Assembly: GCF_019710635.1 (NCBI RefSeq)
Contig: NZ_JAIFZS010000008.1
Span: 62,001 to 126,000 of the forward strand
From: Mycolicibacterium xanthum
GTDB taxonomy: Bacteria > Actinomycetota > Actinomycetes > Mycobacteriales > Mycobacteriaceae
Length of the DNA stretch: 64,000 nt
Direction: 5' to 3'
Position numbers and translations under genes: made by a program. Of the stretch, positions 16,889-26,124 are shown piece after piece; positions within the stretch are counted from its first letter, which is position 1, and each line of letters starts with the position of its first letter. Under the pieces are notes generated by a model that was not told where the DNA came from, did not search any database, and saw only the letters and a program-made list of their open reading frames with translations.

Positions 16889-17881
16889 GTGGTGCGCAGG
16901 CCGACGCTCGAGGACGTCGCCGAACGGGCGGGGGTGTCGCGGTCGCTGGTGTCGATCGTGATGCGCGATGCGGAGGGGGCCAGCGCGGCCACCCGCGAAC
17001 GGGTCAAGCGGGCCGCCGACGAGATCGGCTATCGCCCCGATCCGCGGGCTCGTCGACTGCGTCAGCACCGCACCAAGCTCATCGGGCTGACCTTCACGGC
17101 GGGTCAGGAATTCCACGCCGACCTTCTCGACGGTGTCTACGTGGCGGCCGAGGCGCTCGGCTACGACGTCGTGCTCAGCGCCGTGACACCGCACCGCGAC
17201 GAACCCCGAGCGGTGCGCACCCTGGTCGACGACCGGTGCGAAGGCCTGGTGCTCATCGGCTCGCAGATGCGGGCGGGCGCGCTCATCGACCTGGCCGCCC
17301 GGGTACCGCTGGTCGTGGTGGCCCGGCGGGTGCGCGGGGTGGACGCGGTGCGCAGTGATGACACCGCTGGCACGGTGCTCGGGATCGAGCATCTGGTGGG
17401 TCTCGGCCACCGCCGGATCCTGTATCTCGACGGGGGCGGTGCGCCGGGGGCCGCCGAGCGCCTGCGCGGCTACCGCCGCGCGGTGCGGGCCGCCGGTGTG
17501 CCCGAGCTCATCAGCCCGGGCGGGCTCACCGAGCGGGAGGGCGCGGCGGCAGCGGCGGAACTGGTGCGGACGGGCGAGCTGCCCGACGTCGTCTTCGCGT
17601 TCAACGATCGCTGCGCGCTGGGGGTGATGGATGTTCTCATCAGATCGGGAATCTCTGTGCCACAGAAGATTTCGGTCATGGGATTCGATGACAGCCCGCT
17701 GGCCGGGTTGGCGCACATCGAGTTGACCACCGTTCGCCAGGACTCGGTCGGGTTGGCGGCTGCCGCGGTGGAGCGGGTCGTGGGTCGCCTCGACGGAACC
17801 CTCGCCGACCAGCGGCCGATCGACATTGTTCGCGAGCCGACGTTGATCGTTCGTAGGTCGACGGCACCCGCGACACCGTGA
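16889..17881 (+). CDS. LacI-family transcriptional regulator
   Basis: A 330-residue regulator. The N-terminal helix-turn-helix (PTLEDVAERAGVSRSLVSIVM, residues 5-25) and hinge (VKRAADEIGYRPDPRARRLR) are canonical. The periplasmic-binding-protein-like effector domain follows, with VFAFNDRCALGVMDVL and ISVMGFDDSPLAGLAHIELTTVRQD. The start is one of two adjacent GTG codons (16889 or 16892). No Shine-Dalgarno is visible and operator 2 ends nine bases upstream, so the mRNA leader must be very short. Divergent from the isomerase gene with two near-identical palindromes between them. The effector is probably a sugar or cyclitol. Confidence 0.9.
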   Translation: MVRRPTLEDVAERAGVSRSLVSIVMRDAEGASAATRERVKRAADEIGYRPDPRARRLRQHRTKLIGLTFTAGQEFHADLLDGVYVAAEALGYDVVLSAVTPHRDEPRAVRTLVDDRCEGLVLIGSQMRAGALIDLAARVPLVVVARRVRGVDAVRSDDTAGTVLGIEHLVGLGHRRILYLDGGGAPGAAERLRGYRRAVRAAGVPELISPGGLTEREGAAAAAELVRTGELPDVVFAFNDRCALGVMDVLIRSGISVPQKISVMGFDDSPLAGLAHIELTTVRQDSVGLAAAAVERVVGRLDGTLADQRPIDIVREPTLIVRRSTAPATP

Positions 17882-17920
17882 CCTGCGAGAACATGAAAGC
17901 AGGATGACTTGCGGTCCTAA

Positions 17921-17941
17921 TGTCAGGACAAAGTCTTGACT
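17921..17941. promoter_or_regulatory. Operator candidate upstream of the sugar ABC importer
   Basis: Inverted copy of the iolC operator dyad (identical over 22 bases counting one flanking base; only the outermost A of the dyad is T here). It overlaps the -35 hexamer of the promoter at 17936-17964, so a bound regulator would block transcription. Confidence 0.7.
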
Positions 17942-17964
17942 TTCCGCTGTGAGGCGTATTACAT
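17936..17964 (+). promoter_or_regulatory. Sigma-A-type promoter of the ABC importer operon
   Basis: TTGACT (17936-17941), a 17-base spacer, then TTACAT (17959-17964). The start point would be near 17971, about 78 bases before the first gene. Its -35 lies inside the operator dyad. Confidence 0.6.
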
Positions 17965-18048
17965 CTGCAATGAGGCGTGTCGCTCGGCACTAACCCGCAC
18001 CGGGTCGGACGTGGGCGTCGCGGAGAACTCGACGACAAGGAGAGACCA

Positions 18049-19035
18049 ATGACGTTCAAGCGGCTCGCGTCGATCGCGGGAGCAGGCGTTCTGGCGCTGG
18101 GACTGGCGGCGTGCTCGAGCACCGGGGGTGCGCCCGAGCAGTCCGGGAACGGTTCCGGCGGCGGCACCGTCGACACCCCGCGGATGACCTTCGCGATGAT
18201 CACCCACGAGGTTCCCGGCGACTCGTTCTGGGATCTGATCCGCAAGGGCGCGGAGACCGCAGCTCAGAAGGACAACATCGAGCTGCGCTACTCCAACGAC
18301 CCCGAGGCTCCCAACCAGGCCAACCTCGTGCAGGCTGCCATCGACAGCGGTGTGGACGGCATCGCGGTCACGCTCGCCAAGCCCGACGCGATGAAGGCGG
18401 CGGTCGAGGCCGCCGAGGCGAAGGGCATCCCCGTGGTGGCGTTCAACGCCGGCATGGACGCCTGGGCGGACATGGGCGTCATGGAGTACTTCGGCCAGTC
18501 GGGCTACATCGCGGGCCAGGGAGTCGGCGACCGGCTCCGCGACGAGGGCGCCACCAAGGCCCTGTGCGTGATCCAGGAGCAGGGCCACGTCGACCTCGAA
18601 GCCCGTTGCGCCGGTGTGACGAATACCTTCCCGGCCACCGAGATCCTCAACGTCAACGGCAAGGACATGCCGTCGGTGGAATCCACCATCACCGCCAAGC
18701 TGCAGCAGGACCCGAGCATCGACTACGTCGTCACGCTCGGCGCGCCGTTCGCGTTGACCGCGGTGCAGTCGGCGCAGAACGCCGGCAGCAACGCCAGGAT
18801 CGGCACTTTCGACACCAATGCCGCGCTCGTCGAGGCCATCCAGAGCGGTGATGTGCAGTGGGCCGTCGACCAGCAGCCCTTCTTGCAGGGCTATCTCGCC
18901 GTGGACTCCCTGTGGCTGTATCTGACCAACGGCAACATCATCGGCGGCGGGCAGCCGACGCTGACCGGGCCGGCATTCATCGACGTGACCAACATCGACG
19001 CTGTCGCCGAGTACGCCAAGGGTGGAACGCGGTAG
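18049..19035 (+). CDS. Sugar ABC transporter substrate-binding lipoprotein
   Basis: A 328-residue extracytoplasmic solute-binding protein of the ribose/inositol (PBP type I) class. It starts MTFKRLASIAGAGVLALGLA and has the lipobox LAAC, so it is exported and anchored by a lipidated Cys at residue 22. A Ser/Gly-rich linker follows. The mature domain has MTFAMITHEVPGDSFWDLIRKGA, VDGIAVTLAKPDAMKAAVEAA and the hinge DVQWAVDQQPFLQGYLAVD. AAGGAGAG lies five bases before the ATG. First gene of the importer operon. The operator shared with iolC makes myo-inositol or a relative the likely ligand; ligand specificity itself is inferred. Confidence 0.87.
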   Translation: MTFKRLASIAGAGVLALGLAACSSTGGAPEQSGNGSGGGTVDTPRMTFAMITHEVPGDSFWDLIRKGAETAAQKDNIELRYSNDPEAPNQANLVQAAIDSGVDGIAVTLAKPDAMKAAVEAAEAKGIPVVAFNAGMDAWADMGVMEYFGQSGYIAGQGVGDRLRDEGATKALCVIQEQGHVDLEARCAGVTNTFPATEILNVNGKDMPSVESTITAKLQQDPSIDYVVTLGAPFALTAVQSAQNAGSNARIGTFDTNAALVEAIQSGDVQWAVDQQPFLQGYLAVDSLWLYLTNGNIIGGGQPTLTGPAFIDVTNIDAVAEYAKGGTR

Positions 19036-19061
19036 CGGCGCGTTCAGACAAGGGAAATCTG

Positions 19062-20120
19062 ATGAGTACACAAGCAGACTTGGACGCCACCCATCACAAA
19101 GTGGTCCGCGACGAACGGGTCAAGGAACGGAACCGGCTGCAACGCTTGCTGATCCGACCCGAGGTGGGCGCGGCGATCGGTGCGATCGCGATCTTCATCC
19201 TCTTCATGATCGTGGCCGGACCGTTCCGCGAGGCCGCGTCGCTGGCCACCGTGCTGTACGCCAGTTCGACGATCGGGATCATGGCCTGCGGAGTCGCGGT
19301 GCTGATGATCGGTGGCGAGTTCGACCTGTCGACGGGTGTGGCGGTGACGTTCAGTTCGCTGGCGGCCTCCATGCTGGCCTACAACCTTCACCTGAACCTG
19401 TGGGTCGGTGCCGCGCTGGCGCTGATCCTGGCGCTGAGCGTCGGCTTCTTCAACGGCTTCCTCGTCATGAAGACCAAGATCCCCAGCTTCCTGATCACGT
19501 TGAGCACCTTCTTCATGCTCGCCGGTATCAACCTGGCCGTCACCAAGCTGGTCGCCGGTCAGGTCGCCACCCAGAGCGTCAGCGACATGCAGGGCTGGGA
19601 CTCTGCGGGTGCGGTTTTCGCGTCGTCGTTCACCATCGGCAACGTCAGCATCCGCATCACGGTGGTGTGGTGGCTCGTCTTCACCGCGGTGGCGACCTAC
19701 GTCCTGTTCAAAACCAAGATCGGCAACTGGATCTTCGCGGTCGGCGGTGACGCGGAGAGCGCCCGCGCGGTCGGCGTGCCCGTGACCAAGGTCAAGATCG
19801 GGTTGTTCATGTTCGTCGGATTCTGTGCCTGGTTCGTCGGCATGCACCTGCTGTTCTCGTTCAACACGGTGCAGTCCGGTCAGGGCATCGGCAACGAGTT
19901 CTTCTACATCATCGCCGCGGTCATCGGTGGCTGCCTGCTCACCGGCGGCTACGGCACCGCGATCGGCGCCGCCATCGGTGCGTTCATCTTCGGCATGACC
20001 AATCAGGGCATTGTGTACGCCGGGTGGGACCCGGACTGGTTCAAGTTCTTCCTGGGCGCGATGCTGCTGTTCGCGGTGATCGCCAACAACGCCTTCCGTA
20101 ACTACGCAGCGAAGAAGTGA
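19062..20120 (+). CDS. Sugar ABC transporter permease (RbsC/IatP type)
   Basis: A 352-residue inner-membrane protein of the branched-chain amino acid/ribose permease family with about eight to ten hydrophobic helices. Markers are MACGVAVLMIGGEFDLSTGVAV near residues 70-90, MKTKIPSFLITLSTFFMLAGI, and AVGGDAESARAVGVPVTKVKI, the cytoplasmic loop that contacts the ATPase. The N-terminal 35 residues are charged and cytoplasmic. Start ATG with AGGGAAA upstream, 26 bases after the binding-protein gene. It forms the membrane channel for the importer. Confidence 0.88.
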   Translation: MSTQADLDATHHKVVRDERVKERNRLQRLLIRPEVGAAIGAIAIFILFMIVAGPFREAASLATVLYASSTIGIMACGVAVLMIGGEFDLSTGVAVTFSSLAASMLAYNLHLNLWVGAALALILALSVGFFNGFLVMKTKIPSFLITLSTFFMLAGINLAVTKLVAGQVATQSVSDMQGWDSAGAVFASSFTIGNVSIRITVVWWLVFTAVATYVLFKTKIGNWIFAVGGDAESARAVGVPVTKVKIGLFMFVGFCAWFVGMHLLFSFNTVQSGQGIGNEFFYIIAAVIGGCLLTGGYGTAIGAAIGAFIFGMTNQGIVYAGWDPDWFKFFLGAMLLFAVIANNAFRNYAAKK

Positions 20121-20124
20121 TCCG

Positions 20125-20949
20125 ATGACCATCTCTGTCGAAAAGCCCAGCAGCGACGCACAGTCCGGCGGCAAGGTGCCCCTGGTCGAGCTGAAGAACG
20201 TCGGCAAGTCCTACGGCAACATCACCGCGCTCAAGGACATCTGCCTGCGGGTACACGCCGGTGAGGTCACCGGGATCCTCGGTGACAACGGTGCGGGCAA
20301 GTCCACGCTGATCAAGATCATCGCCGGTCTGCACCAGCAAACCGATGGTGAACTGCTGGTCGACGGCAAGCCGACCAAGTTCGGCTCGCCGGCCGACGCG
20401 CTGGAGAAGGGCATCGCCACGGTGTACCAGAACCTGGCGGTCGTGCCGCTGATGCCGGTGTGGCGGAACTTCTTCCTGGGCCAGGAGCTACGCAAGAAGA
20501 CGTTCCCGTTCTCTCTGGACGCCAACGCGATGCGGGCCACCACTCTGACCGAACTGTCGAAGATGGGCATCGACCTGCCCGACGTCGACGTCCCGATCGG
20601 CTCCTTGTCCGGTGGTCAGCGGCAGTGTGTGGCGATCGCGCGGGCGGTGTTCTTCGGGGCCCGGGTGCTGATTCTCGACGAGCCCACCGCGGCACTGGGT
20701 GTCAAGCAGTCCGGGGTGGTGCTCAAGTACATCTCGGCGGCCAAGGAGGCCGGATTCGGTGTGGTCTTCATCACCCACAACCCGCACCACGCGCACATGG
20801 TGGGCGACCACTTCGTGCTGCTGAACCGTGGGCGCCAGACCCTGGACTGCACCTACGACGACATCACGCTGGAGCACCTGACCCAGCAGATGGCCGGCGG
20901 TGACGAGCTCGAGGCGCTGACCCACGAGCTGCGCGGTGACCGCGACTGA
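20125..20949 (+). CDS. Sugar ABC transporter ATP-binding protein (single NBD)
   Basis: A 274-residue ATPase powering the importer. Walker A is GDNGAGKST, the signature LSGGQRQCVAIARA, Walker B VLILDEPTAAL, and the switch His is in FITHNPHHAHMVGDHF. Unlike RbsA, which has two fused nucleotide-binding domains, it has one, so it presumably works as a homodimer. It starts four bases after the permease stop. The following 150 bp show no strong hairpin. A short C-terminal acidic segment (GGDELEALTHEL) ends the protein. Confidence 0.9.
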   Translation: MTISVEKPSSDAQSGGKVPLVELKNVGKSYGNITALKDICLRVHAGEVTGILGDNGAGKSTLIKIIAGLHQQTDGELLVDGKPTKFGSPADALEKGIATVYQNLAVVPLMPVWRNFFLGQELRKKTFPFSLDANAMRATTLTELSKMGIDLPDVDVPIGSLSGGQRQCVAIARAVFFGARVLILDEPTAALGVKQSGVVLKYISAAKEAGFGVVFITHNPHHAHMVGDHFVLLNRGRQTLDCTYDDITLEHLTQQMAGGDELEALTHELRGDRD

Positions 20950-21106
20950 CCCGCGGCGCAACCCACTGGCCCGTCGACCCGCCGGTCGGCGGGCCGGTGC
21001 GCGTTCAGCCGGAACTGACCGTCAGGTTGCGGTCGGGCGACGTTCACGGTCTCGACATGGTGACGCTGCCCGCATCGGCGGGCCATCCCGCGGTATCGAC
21101 GGCACA

Positions 21107-21262
21107 ATGGGCGACATGGACAGGGATCTCGAACCTCAGGCGGACGCTCCCGTCTGGCGTGACCCGCTGTCGGCGGGGTGGCGTGCCCACCGCAACCTGC
21201 TGTTGCTGCGGCTGCGCTGGCACGAACGTCGCGCTGCGTCACCCGACCGTCAGGCCGACTGA
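21107..21262 (+). CDS. Possible small protein, 51 aa
   Basis: A short frame starting MGDMDRDLEPQADAPVWRD, then an Arg/Leu-rich stretch NLLLLRLRWHERRAAS. It lies in the 330-bp gap between the ABC ATPase and the convergent SnoaL gene. No Shine-Dalgarno of note, no domain recognised, and high GC makes chance frames common. The amphipathic Leu/Arg segment could be a membrane-peripheral helix. Reported because the gap is otherwise empty. Confidence 0.3.
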   Translation: MGDMDRDLEPQADAPVWRDPLSAGWRAHRNLLLLRLRWHERRAASPDRQAD

Positions 21263-21285
21263 CCCGGTGCGGGACGCGGCACCGA

Positions 21286-21714
21286 TCAGCCGACGATCGG
21301 TGCCGGCGTGAACGCCCGCAGCGTCAGCGCCGAGTTCATGAAGTCGCGGAAGTGCAGCCAGCGCCCGTCGCGCAGCGTGATGATGTGCGCGAACTCGGAT
21401 TCCCACTCATGCCCGGTCGCCAGCCGGCGGAACCGCTGCCGGCCCCAGGTCGCCAGTTCGTCGCCCTGCGCGATGAACGTCCAGGCCTCCATCTCGGTGA
21501 TGGCGATCGACTCGCCGACCCTGGTGAAGAACGTCACCGCTTCGTCGATGCCCCGGTAGTCACCGGCATACGGGATCTGGTCGACCCCGTAATAGGTGAT
21601 CCGCACCTCGGGGTCCATCAGATCCAACGCGGTCTGCAGATCGCCGGCCGGAACCGCGGCGTAGATCGCCTTGGTCGCCTCGATGTTGCGCGCCTCGCGC
21701 GTGGCGGTGGTCAT
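21286..21714 (-). CDS. SnoaL-like / NTF2-fold protein
   Basis: A 142-residue cone-fold protein of the SnoaL/limonene-epoxide-hydrolase-like superfamily: KAIYAAVPAGDLQTALDLMDPEV at the N-terminus, YRGIDEAVTFFTRVGE, and a beta-rich C-terminal half with FAHIITLRDGRWLHFRDF. Members are hydrolases, cyclases or isomerases acting on small hydrophobic molecules, or simple binding proteins; no specific activity can be assigned. Its ATG overlaps the P450 stop as ATGA, so it is translated with the P450 and probably acts on its product or substrate. Confidence 0.8.
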   Translation of the reverse strand: MTTATREARNIEATKAIYAAVPAGDLQTALDLMDPEVRITYYGVDQIPYAGDYRGIDEAVTFFTRVGESIAITEMEAWTFIAQGDELATWGRQRFRRLATGHEWESEFAHIITLRDGRWLHFRDFMNSALTLRAFTPAPIVG

Positions 21715-22946
21715 GACAGCCGCAGCGGCAGCCGGACGTAGGCGTGGGTCAACAGACTCGCGGTCTGCTTCGTGCCCGGATCTTCGGTCAGTGCGATGGT
21801 CTGGTAGCGGTCGAGCACCGCGTTGAGCACGGCGATGACCTCGAGGCGGGCCAGCGACGCGCCGAGGCAGAAGTGCAGGCCGTGGCCCAGCGACAGCTGC
21901 TGGCGGATGTTGGGCCGGTCGAGGTCGAGCACGTTCGGGTTCTGGAACACCTGCGGATCGCGGTTGGCCGACCCGAAGAACAGCGCCACCCAGTCACCCG
22001 CGCGGATCAGCTTGTCCCCGATCTCGACGTCGTGGGTGGCGATCCGGAACAGGCGCTGCGGAGGGCCGTCGAGCCGCATCGTCTCCTCGACGAAGACGTC
22101 GAGCAGACCGCGGTCCGCGCGCAGGCGCTCGGTGATCCGCGGTTCACGCGCCAAGGCGTGCAACAGGTTTCCGATCAGAAACGTGGTCGTCTCGCTCCCG
22201 GCGACGACCAGCGTGACGCAGAACCGGACGATCTCCTCGGGGGTGAGCCGCTGCCCGTCGACCTCGGCGCGCAGCAGCGCGGAGATCAGGTCCTCGGCAT
22301 CGTCGACGTCGTCGGCGGGGCTGTGCTCGGCCAGCCGTGCGGTGTGTTCGGCGAGCCGGTTGGCGAACGCCGCCACCATCTCGGTGTTGCTGGCGATGCG
22401 CTCCTCGGGGGTCAACGACGACGACAGCATGAAGGCATTGGCCCACTGCCGAAAGCGCACATGGTCTCCGTCGGGCAGTCCGAGCAGGCGCACCATCGCG
22501 CGGGTCGGGATCTCGGGAGCGAACTGCATCACGTCGACGACGCCGTCGCCCAGCTCGTCGAGCAGCGTGGGCACCAATCGGTTCAGCCAGCCCTCAAGCC
22601 GCTTGACCCGCCGCGGCGAGAACGCCTGACTCACCAGCTTGCGCTCGACGTCGTGCTTGGGGTTGTCGGTGTTGACCAGCATCAGGCTCGGCGCCGAGGA
22701 CGCCTCCTGCAGCGGATCCCGGGAGGAGAAGGTGGCGGCGTCCCGCGTCGCGGCGAAGACCTGGTCGTAGGTGAACAGCGCCCACGCGGTGACCGGCTCG
22801 TCGGCGCCGGGGATGGTTCCGGGCGGCCAGTCGCGATAGCCGGCGACGGGGGAGAGTTGGCGCAGTCGGTCGTAGAGCGGGTAGGGATCGGCGATCCCGT
22901 CGGGAGTGGTCAGCAGGTCGAGGGCCGAAACGGTCGCGGTTTCCAT
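21711..22946 (-). CDS. Cytochrome P450
   Basis: A 411-residue soluble bacterial P450 monooxygenase. The I-helix oxygen-activation motif is VAGSETTTF, the K-helix ExxR is EETMRLDGP, and the heme-thiolate loop is LSLGHGLHFCLGASLARLE with the axial Cys near residue 357. Substrate unknown. Start: the ATG of METATVSALD; an alternative ATG six codons upstream (MAEADG) is possible. No ferredoxin gene is adjacent, so electrons must come from a partner elsewhere. Overlaps the SnoaL gene at its 3' end and is divergent from a GAF-LuxR regulator across 135 bp, which probably controls it. Confidence 0.92.
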   Translation of the reverse strand: METATVSALDLLTTPDGIADPYPLYDRLRQLSPVAGYRDWPPGTIPGADEPVTAWALFTYDQVFAATRDAATFSSRDPLQEASSAPSLMLVNTDNPKHDVERKLVSQAFSPRRVKRLEGWLNRLVPTLLDELGDGVVDVMQFAPEIPTRAMVRLLGLPDGDHVRFRQWANAFMLSSSLTPEERIASNTEMVAAFANRLAEHTARLAEHSPADDVDDAEDLISALLRAEVDGQRLTPEEIVRFCVTLVVAGSETTTFLIGNLLHALAREPRITERLRADRGLLDVFVEETMRLDGPPQRLFRIATHDVEIGDKLIRAGDWVALFFGSANRDPQVFQNPNVLDLDRPNIRQQLSLGHGLHFCLGASLARLEVIAVLNAVLDRYQTIALTEDPGTKQTASLLTHAYVRLPLRLS

Positions 22947-23081
22947 GCCATCAGCCTCCGCCATCGGGTGGTCCGAATCGATCCCCCGTAGGAGTGCACT
23001 CGTGCCCCCGTATGAGGCCAATCGGCGCGCAGTCGGGCCATTCGTCGGCGAACCGGGCCGGGTCGGAGGACAGTCGTCACC

Positions 23082-24290
23082 GTGGCGGTTGTGCATGGCG
23101 ACTCCGATTCCCCAGCCCTCGACTCACCGACGATCGATGCTCTGGTCGACGGCGACCATCCGGGGTGGGCGTCGCGGCCGGCGCAGGACTCCGATGCCGT
23201 CCGCCGCTACCGGGAAACCCTTGGCTGCGGTGACCCCGCCGCCGATGACGACCCGATCTCGATGGTCGCCGAGGCGGTCGATGCGAAGGCGACGGTGGTG
23301 CGCAACGCGCTCGAATCCGCGGGGGACGAGGACGCGCTGAACGCCCTGGACGCCGTCCTGGACCTCGCATCACTGGAGCGCGAGCTGATCGAGGACGGCG
23401 CGCGGCGGCGCACCTTCGCACTGCTTCAGGTTCAGGAGGGGCTGAGCAAGCTGCGGGTCGTCGACGACGTCGCGACGATCGTCGACCGGGCGCCCCGCGA
23501 GCTGGTGGAGTCGTGCGGCTTCGACCGCGCGGTGCTGTTCCGGGTCCACGAGGGGCGGATGGTGATGGAGTCCGCCTATTTCGGTGACGACAGCGACGGC
23601 GCCGAGAAGATGGTGGCGTTCGCGCAGTCGGTGGCGCCGCCGCTGAACCACATGCTGCTGGAGACCGAGATGATCCGCAGGCACGCCCCGGCGATCGTGC
23701 GCGACGCCCGCAACGATCCGCGCGTCAACCGGCCCATCATCGACTTCTCGATGACCCACTCCTACGTCGCGGCCCCGGTGATGCCGACCGGCAAGGTGAT
23801 CGGGTTCCTGCATGCCGACCGGTTGTATTCCGGGCGGCAGGTCGACGAGATCGACCGCGACACGGTATGGGCGTTCGCCGAGGGCTTCGGCTACGCCTTC
23901 GAGCGCACCGTGCTGCTGGAACGGATGCGCCGCCAGCACGCCGAGGTGCGCAGCGCGCTGAAATCCGCCGACGACGCCGCCCGCGCACTGCAGGACGCCG
24001 ACCTGGACCTGCGCAAGGTCGAACCGGTCGAGCGGGGCCCGGCGGCGCGGTCGCTGGCCGAGGTGCAGACCCGGGTGCTGGCGATGCTGACCCGCCGGGA
24101 GGTCGAGGTGTTGCGGTTGATGGCCGCGGGCCGCACCAACCAGCAGATCGCCGACGAGTTGGTGATCTCGGCGGGTACGGTGAAGTCCCACGTCAAGCGG
24201 GTGCTGCGAAAACTGCACGCCACCAACCGCGCCGAGGCCGCCTCGGCGTACGTGCGGCTGGCCAGCGTTCCGGACGGGTGGTCGGGTTAG
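23082..24290 (+). CDS. GAF-domain LuxR-family transcriptional regulator
   Basis: A 402-residue regulator. The N-terminal 110 residues are helical. A GAF sensor domain covers roughly 110-275 ([21 protein letters not shown], then [22 protein letters not shown]). A helical linker leads to a C-terminal LuxR/NarL helix-turn-helix ([20 protein letters not shown], then [17 protein letters not shown]). Start GTG, 11 bases after GGAGGA. Divergent from the P450-SnoaL pair, so the GAF domain may sense the P450 substrate or a redox signal; that is inference. Its TAG stop interlocks with the TAA of the convergent Gfo/Idh gene (four-base overlap). Confidence 0.87.
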   Translation: MAVVHGDSDSPALDSPTIDALVDGDHPGWASRPAQDSDAVRRYRETLGCGDPAADDDPISMVAEAVDAKATVVRNALESAGDEDALNALDAVLDLASLERELIEDGARRRTFALLQVQEGLSKLRVVDDVATIVDRAPRELVESCGFDRAVLFRVHEGRMVMESAYFGDDSDGAEKMVAFAQSVAPPLNHMLLETEMIRRHAPAIVRDARNDPRVNRPIIDFSMTHSYVAAPVMPTGKVIGFLHADRLYSGRQVDEIDRDTVWAFAEGFGYAFERTVLLERMRRQHAEVRSALKSADDAARALQDADLDLRKVEPVERGPAARSLAEVQTRVLAMLTRREVEVLRLMAAGRTNQQIADELVISAGTVKSHVKRVLRKLHATNRAEAASAYVRLASVPDGWSG

Positions 24291-25249
24291 CGCGGCTGCA
24301 TGCCGGCCGCGCGGTAGGCCTCGTCGATCAGCGCCATGTTGGCGACCGCGTCGGCGGCGTCCAGCGGCATCGGCGCACCGGTGAGCAGGTGTGTGGCGAA
24401 GGCCTCCAGCTGATAGGTGTAGGACATCCGCCGGCCCAGGTGCTCGACGGTGGTCCCGCCGGCGGTGCTGATCGTCACCCGGTCGTCCTCGTGCGGCTTG
24501 ATGAAGTTGTGCACCAGCGCTTCTCCGGTCTCGCCGATCACCCGCAGCGTGAACGAGTACTCGTCGTCGACCATCGAGTGGGTGGCCAGGCCCGTCGCCC
24601 CGGAGTCGAGGGCGACTTCGACGTCGCAGCGTTCGTCGACGCCCGGGCTGCGCTGCACCGCCGTCGCCGCGGTCACGGTCGGTGTGCCGAACCGGCGCAT
24701 GACGTGCAGGCCGTAGCAGCCGAGATCCATCAGCGCGCCACCGGCGAGTTCCAGCGACCAGCGCGGATCGCCGGGCTGCGGGGTGGGCATGCCCATCCGG
24801 ACCTCGACGCGGCACAGCTCGCCGAGGGTGCCGTCGGCCGCCAGCTGCAGCGCGCGCCGGGTGACCGGATGGAACAGGTAGTGGAAACCCTCCATCACCG
24901 TGACACCGGCCGCGGCGGCCGCGTCGGCGACCCGCTGTGCCTCGGCGCGGTTGCGGGCGAACGGCTTCTCGGTCAGCACCGGTTTACCTGCCCGCACCGC
25001 AGCCAGGTTCCACGGTGCGTGCAGCGAGTTGGCCAGCGGGTTGTAGAGCACGTCGACCTCGGGGTCGTCGATCACGTCCTGGTAGGACGCCAGCACCCGT
25101 TCGACACCGTACTTGTCGGCGAAATCCTTGGCGCGCAGTGGATCCCGGGCGGCCACCGCGACCAGGCGGTGGCCCAGGTCCTGGGCTGGGCCGACGATCG
25201 CCGACTCCGCGATGCGGGAGGCGCCGAGAACGCCGATGCGCAGGTTCAT
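24287..25249 (-). CDS. Gfo/Idh/MocA-family oxidoreductase
   Basis: A 320-residue NAD(P)-dependent dehydrogenase. The N-terminal [20 protein letters not shown] is a Rossmann motif, followed by the signature [18 protein letters not shown]. The variant [17 protein letters not shown] resembles trans-1,2-dihydrobenzenediol/D-xylose dehydrogenase-type members more than Iol[14 protein letters not shown] supplies the second catalytic segment. The ATG overlaps the iolE stop as ATGA, making it the last gene of a four-gene operon. Its role is probably oxidation or reduction of an inositol-related ketone; the exact substrate is not evident. Confidence 0.82.
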   Translation of the reverse strand: MNLRIGVLGASRIAESAIVGPAQDLGHRLVAVAARDPLRAKDFADKYGVERVLASYQDVIDDPEVDVLYNPLANSLHAPWNLAAVRAGKPVLTEKPFARNRAEAQRVADAAAAAGVTVMEGFHYLFHPVTRRALQLAADGTLGELCRVEVRMGMPTPQPGDPRWSLELAGGALMDLGCYGLHVMRRFGTPTVTAATAVQRSPGVDERCDVEVALDSGATGLATHSMVDDEYSFTLRVIGETGEALVHNFIKPHEDDRVTISTAGGTTVEHLGRRMSYTYQLEAFATHLLTGAPMPLDAADAVANMALIDEAYRAAGMQPR

Positions 25250-26124
25250 ACCGACACGCCCGCGGCCTGCCGCAGGAACGCCACGCTGGCCAGCACGTCG
25301 GCCAGCGGTCCGTCCTGGGCGTCACCGGTGGGCTCGGCGTTGAGGATGTTGTCCTGCTCCATCACGTACCAGCCGTCGAAACCGTTGTCCTCCAACGACT
25401 TCACGATAGCGGCGATGTCGACGTCGCCGGCTCCCAGCGGCACGTACATGCCCGCCGCGACGCCCTGGGTGTAGGTGATCTCCCCGGACTGGACCTTTGC
25501 CGCCAGCTTCGCGTCGACGTCCTTGAGGTGCGCGTGCTTGACGCGTTCGGGCACCTGACGGGCGAGCTCCAGCGGGTCGGTCCCGCCGATCAGCAGGTGA
25601 CCGGTGTCCAGGCACAGGCCGATGTCCGATCCGGCCAGCACGCGGTCGACCTCGGCGCGGTTCTCCACCATGGTGCCGACGTGCGGGTGCAGCACCGCGA
25701 CGAGGCCGCGCTCGGCAACCACGGCGGAGAGCCGGTCCAGGTTGGAGAGCAATGTCTGCCATTGCTTCTCGGTCAGTTCCGGGCGCGCGTCGTAGCCGTC
25801 GGACCCGGTGGCGGCGGCCAGCACCACCACACCGGCGCCCGCGGCGACCAGCGACTCCAGCGGTCCGGCGAGCTCGTCCATCGGGTCATGGTCGGGGTCG
25901 AAGAGCACCACGGGCACGAACCCGCCGACACAGCTCAGGCCGTAACCGTCGAGCAGCGACACCAGCGCCGCGGTGTCGGACGGAAGAAAGCCGTCCGGGC
26001 CCAGTTCGGTGGCGGTGAGCCCGGCCCGGCGCATCTCGGTGAGCACCCGCTCCGGCGCCATCTGGTAGCCCCAGCCGGGCACCTCGCACGCGCCCCACGA
26101 GATCGGTGCACCCGCGATCCTCAC
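25246..26124 (-). CDS. iolE: Inosose dehydratase IolE
   Basis: Dehydrates scyllo-inosose to 3D-trihydroxycyclohexane-dione, the substrate of IolD. The 292-residue TIM-barrel protein starts VRIAGAPISWGACEVPGWGY, the hallmark of actinobacterial IolE. ELGPDGFLP, LHPHVGTMVENRAEVDRVL (metal-ligand Glu) and LCLDTGHLLIGGTDP (Asp/His) follow, with KHAHLKDV and MYVPLGAGDVD near the C-terminus. The GTG start overlaps the TGA of the upstream dehydrogenase as GTGA. This is the only recognisable IolE in the window and completes the pathway missing from the core iol operon 10 kb away. Confidence 0.9.
   Translation of the reverse strand: MRIAGAPISWGACEVPGWGYQMAPERVLTEMRRAGLTATELGPDGFLPSDTAALVSLLDGYGLSCVGGFVPVVLFDPDHDPMDELAGPLESLVAAGAGVVVLAAATGSDGYDARPELTEKQWQTLLSNLDRLSAVVAERGLVAVLHPHVGTMVENRAEVDRVLAGSDIGLCLDTGHLLIGGTDPLELARQVPERVKHAHLKDVDAKLAAKVQSGEITYTQGVAAGMYVPLGAGDVDIAAIVKSLEDNGFDGWYVMEQDNILNAEPTGDAQDGPLADVLASVAFLRQAAGVSV

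Noticed and set aside
23082-23421. Minus-strand frames opposite the GAF-LuxR gene start
   Set aside because: Arg/Pro-rich shadow translation, typical of antisense frames in high-GC DNA.
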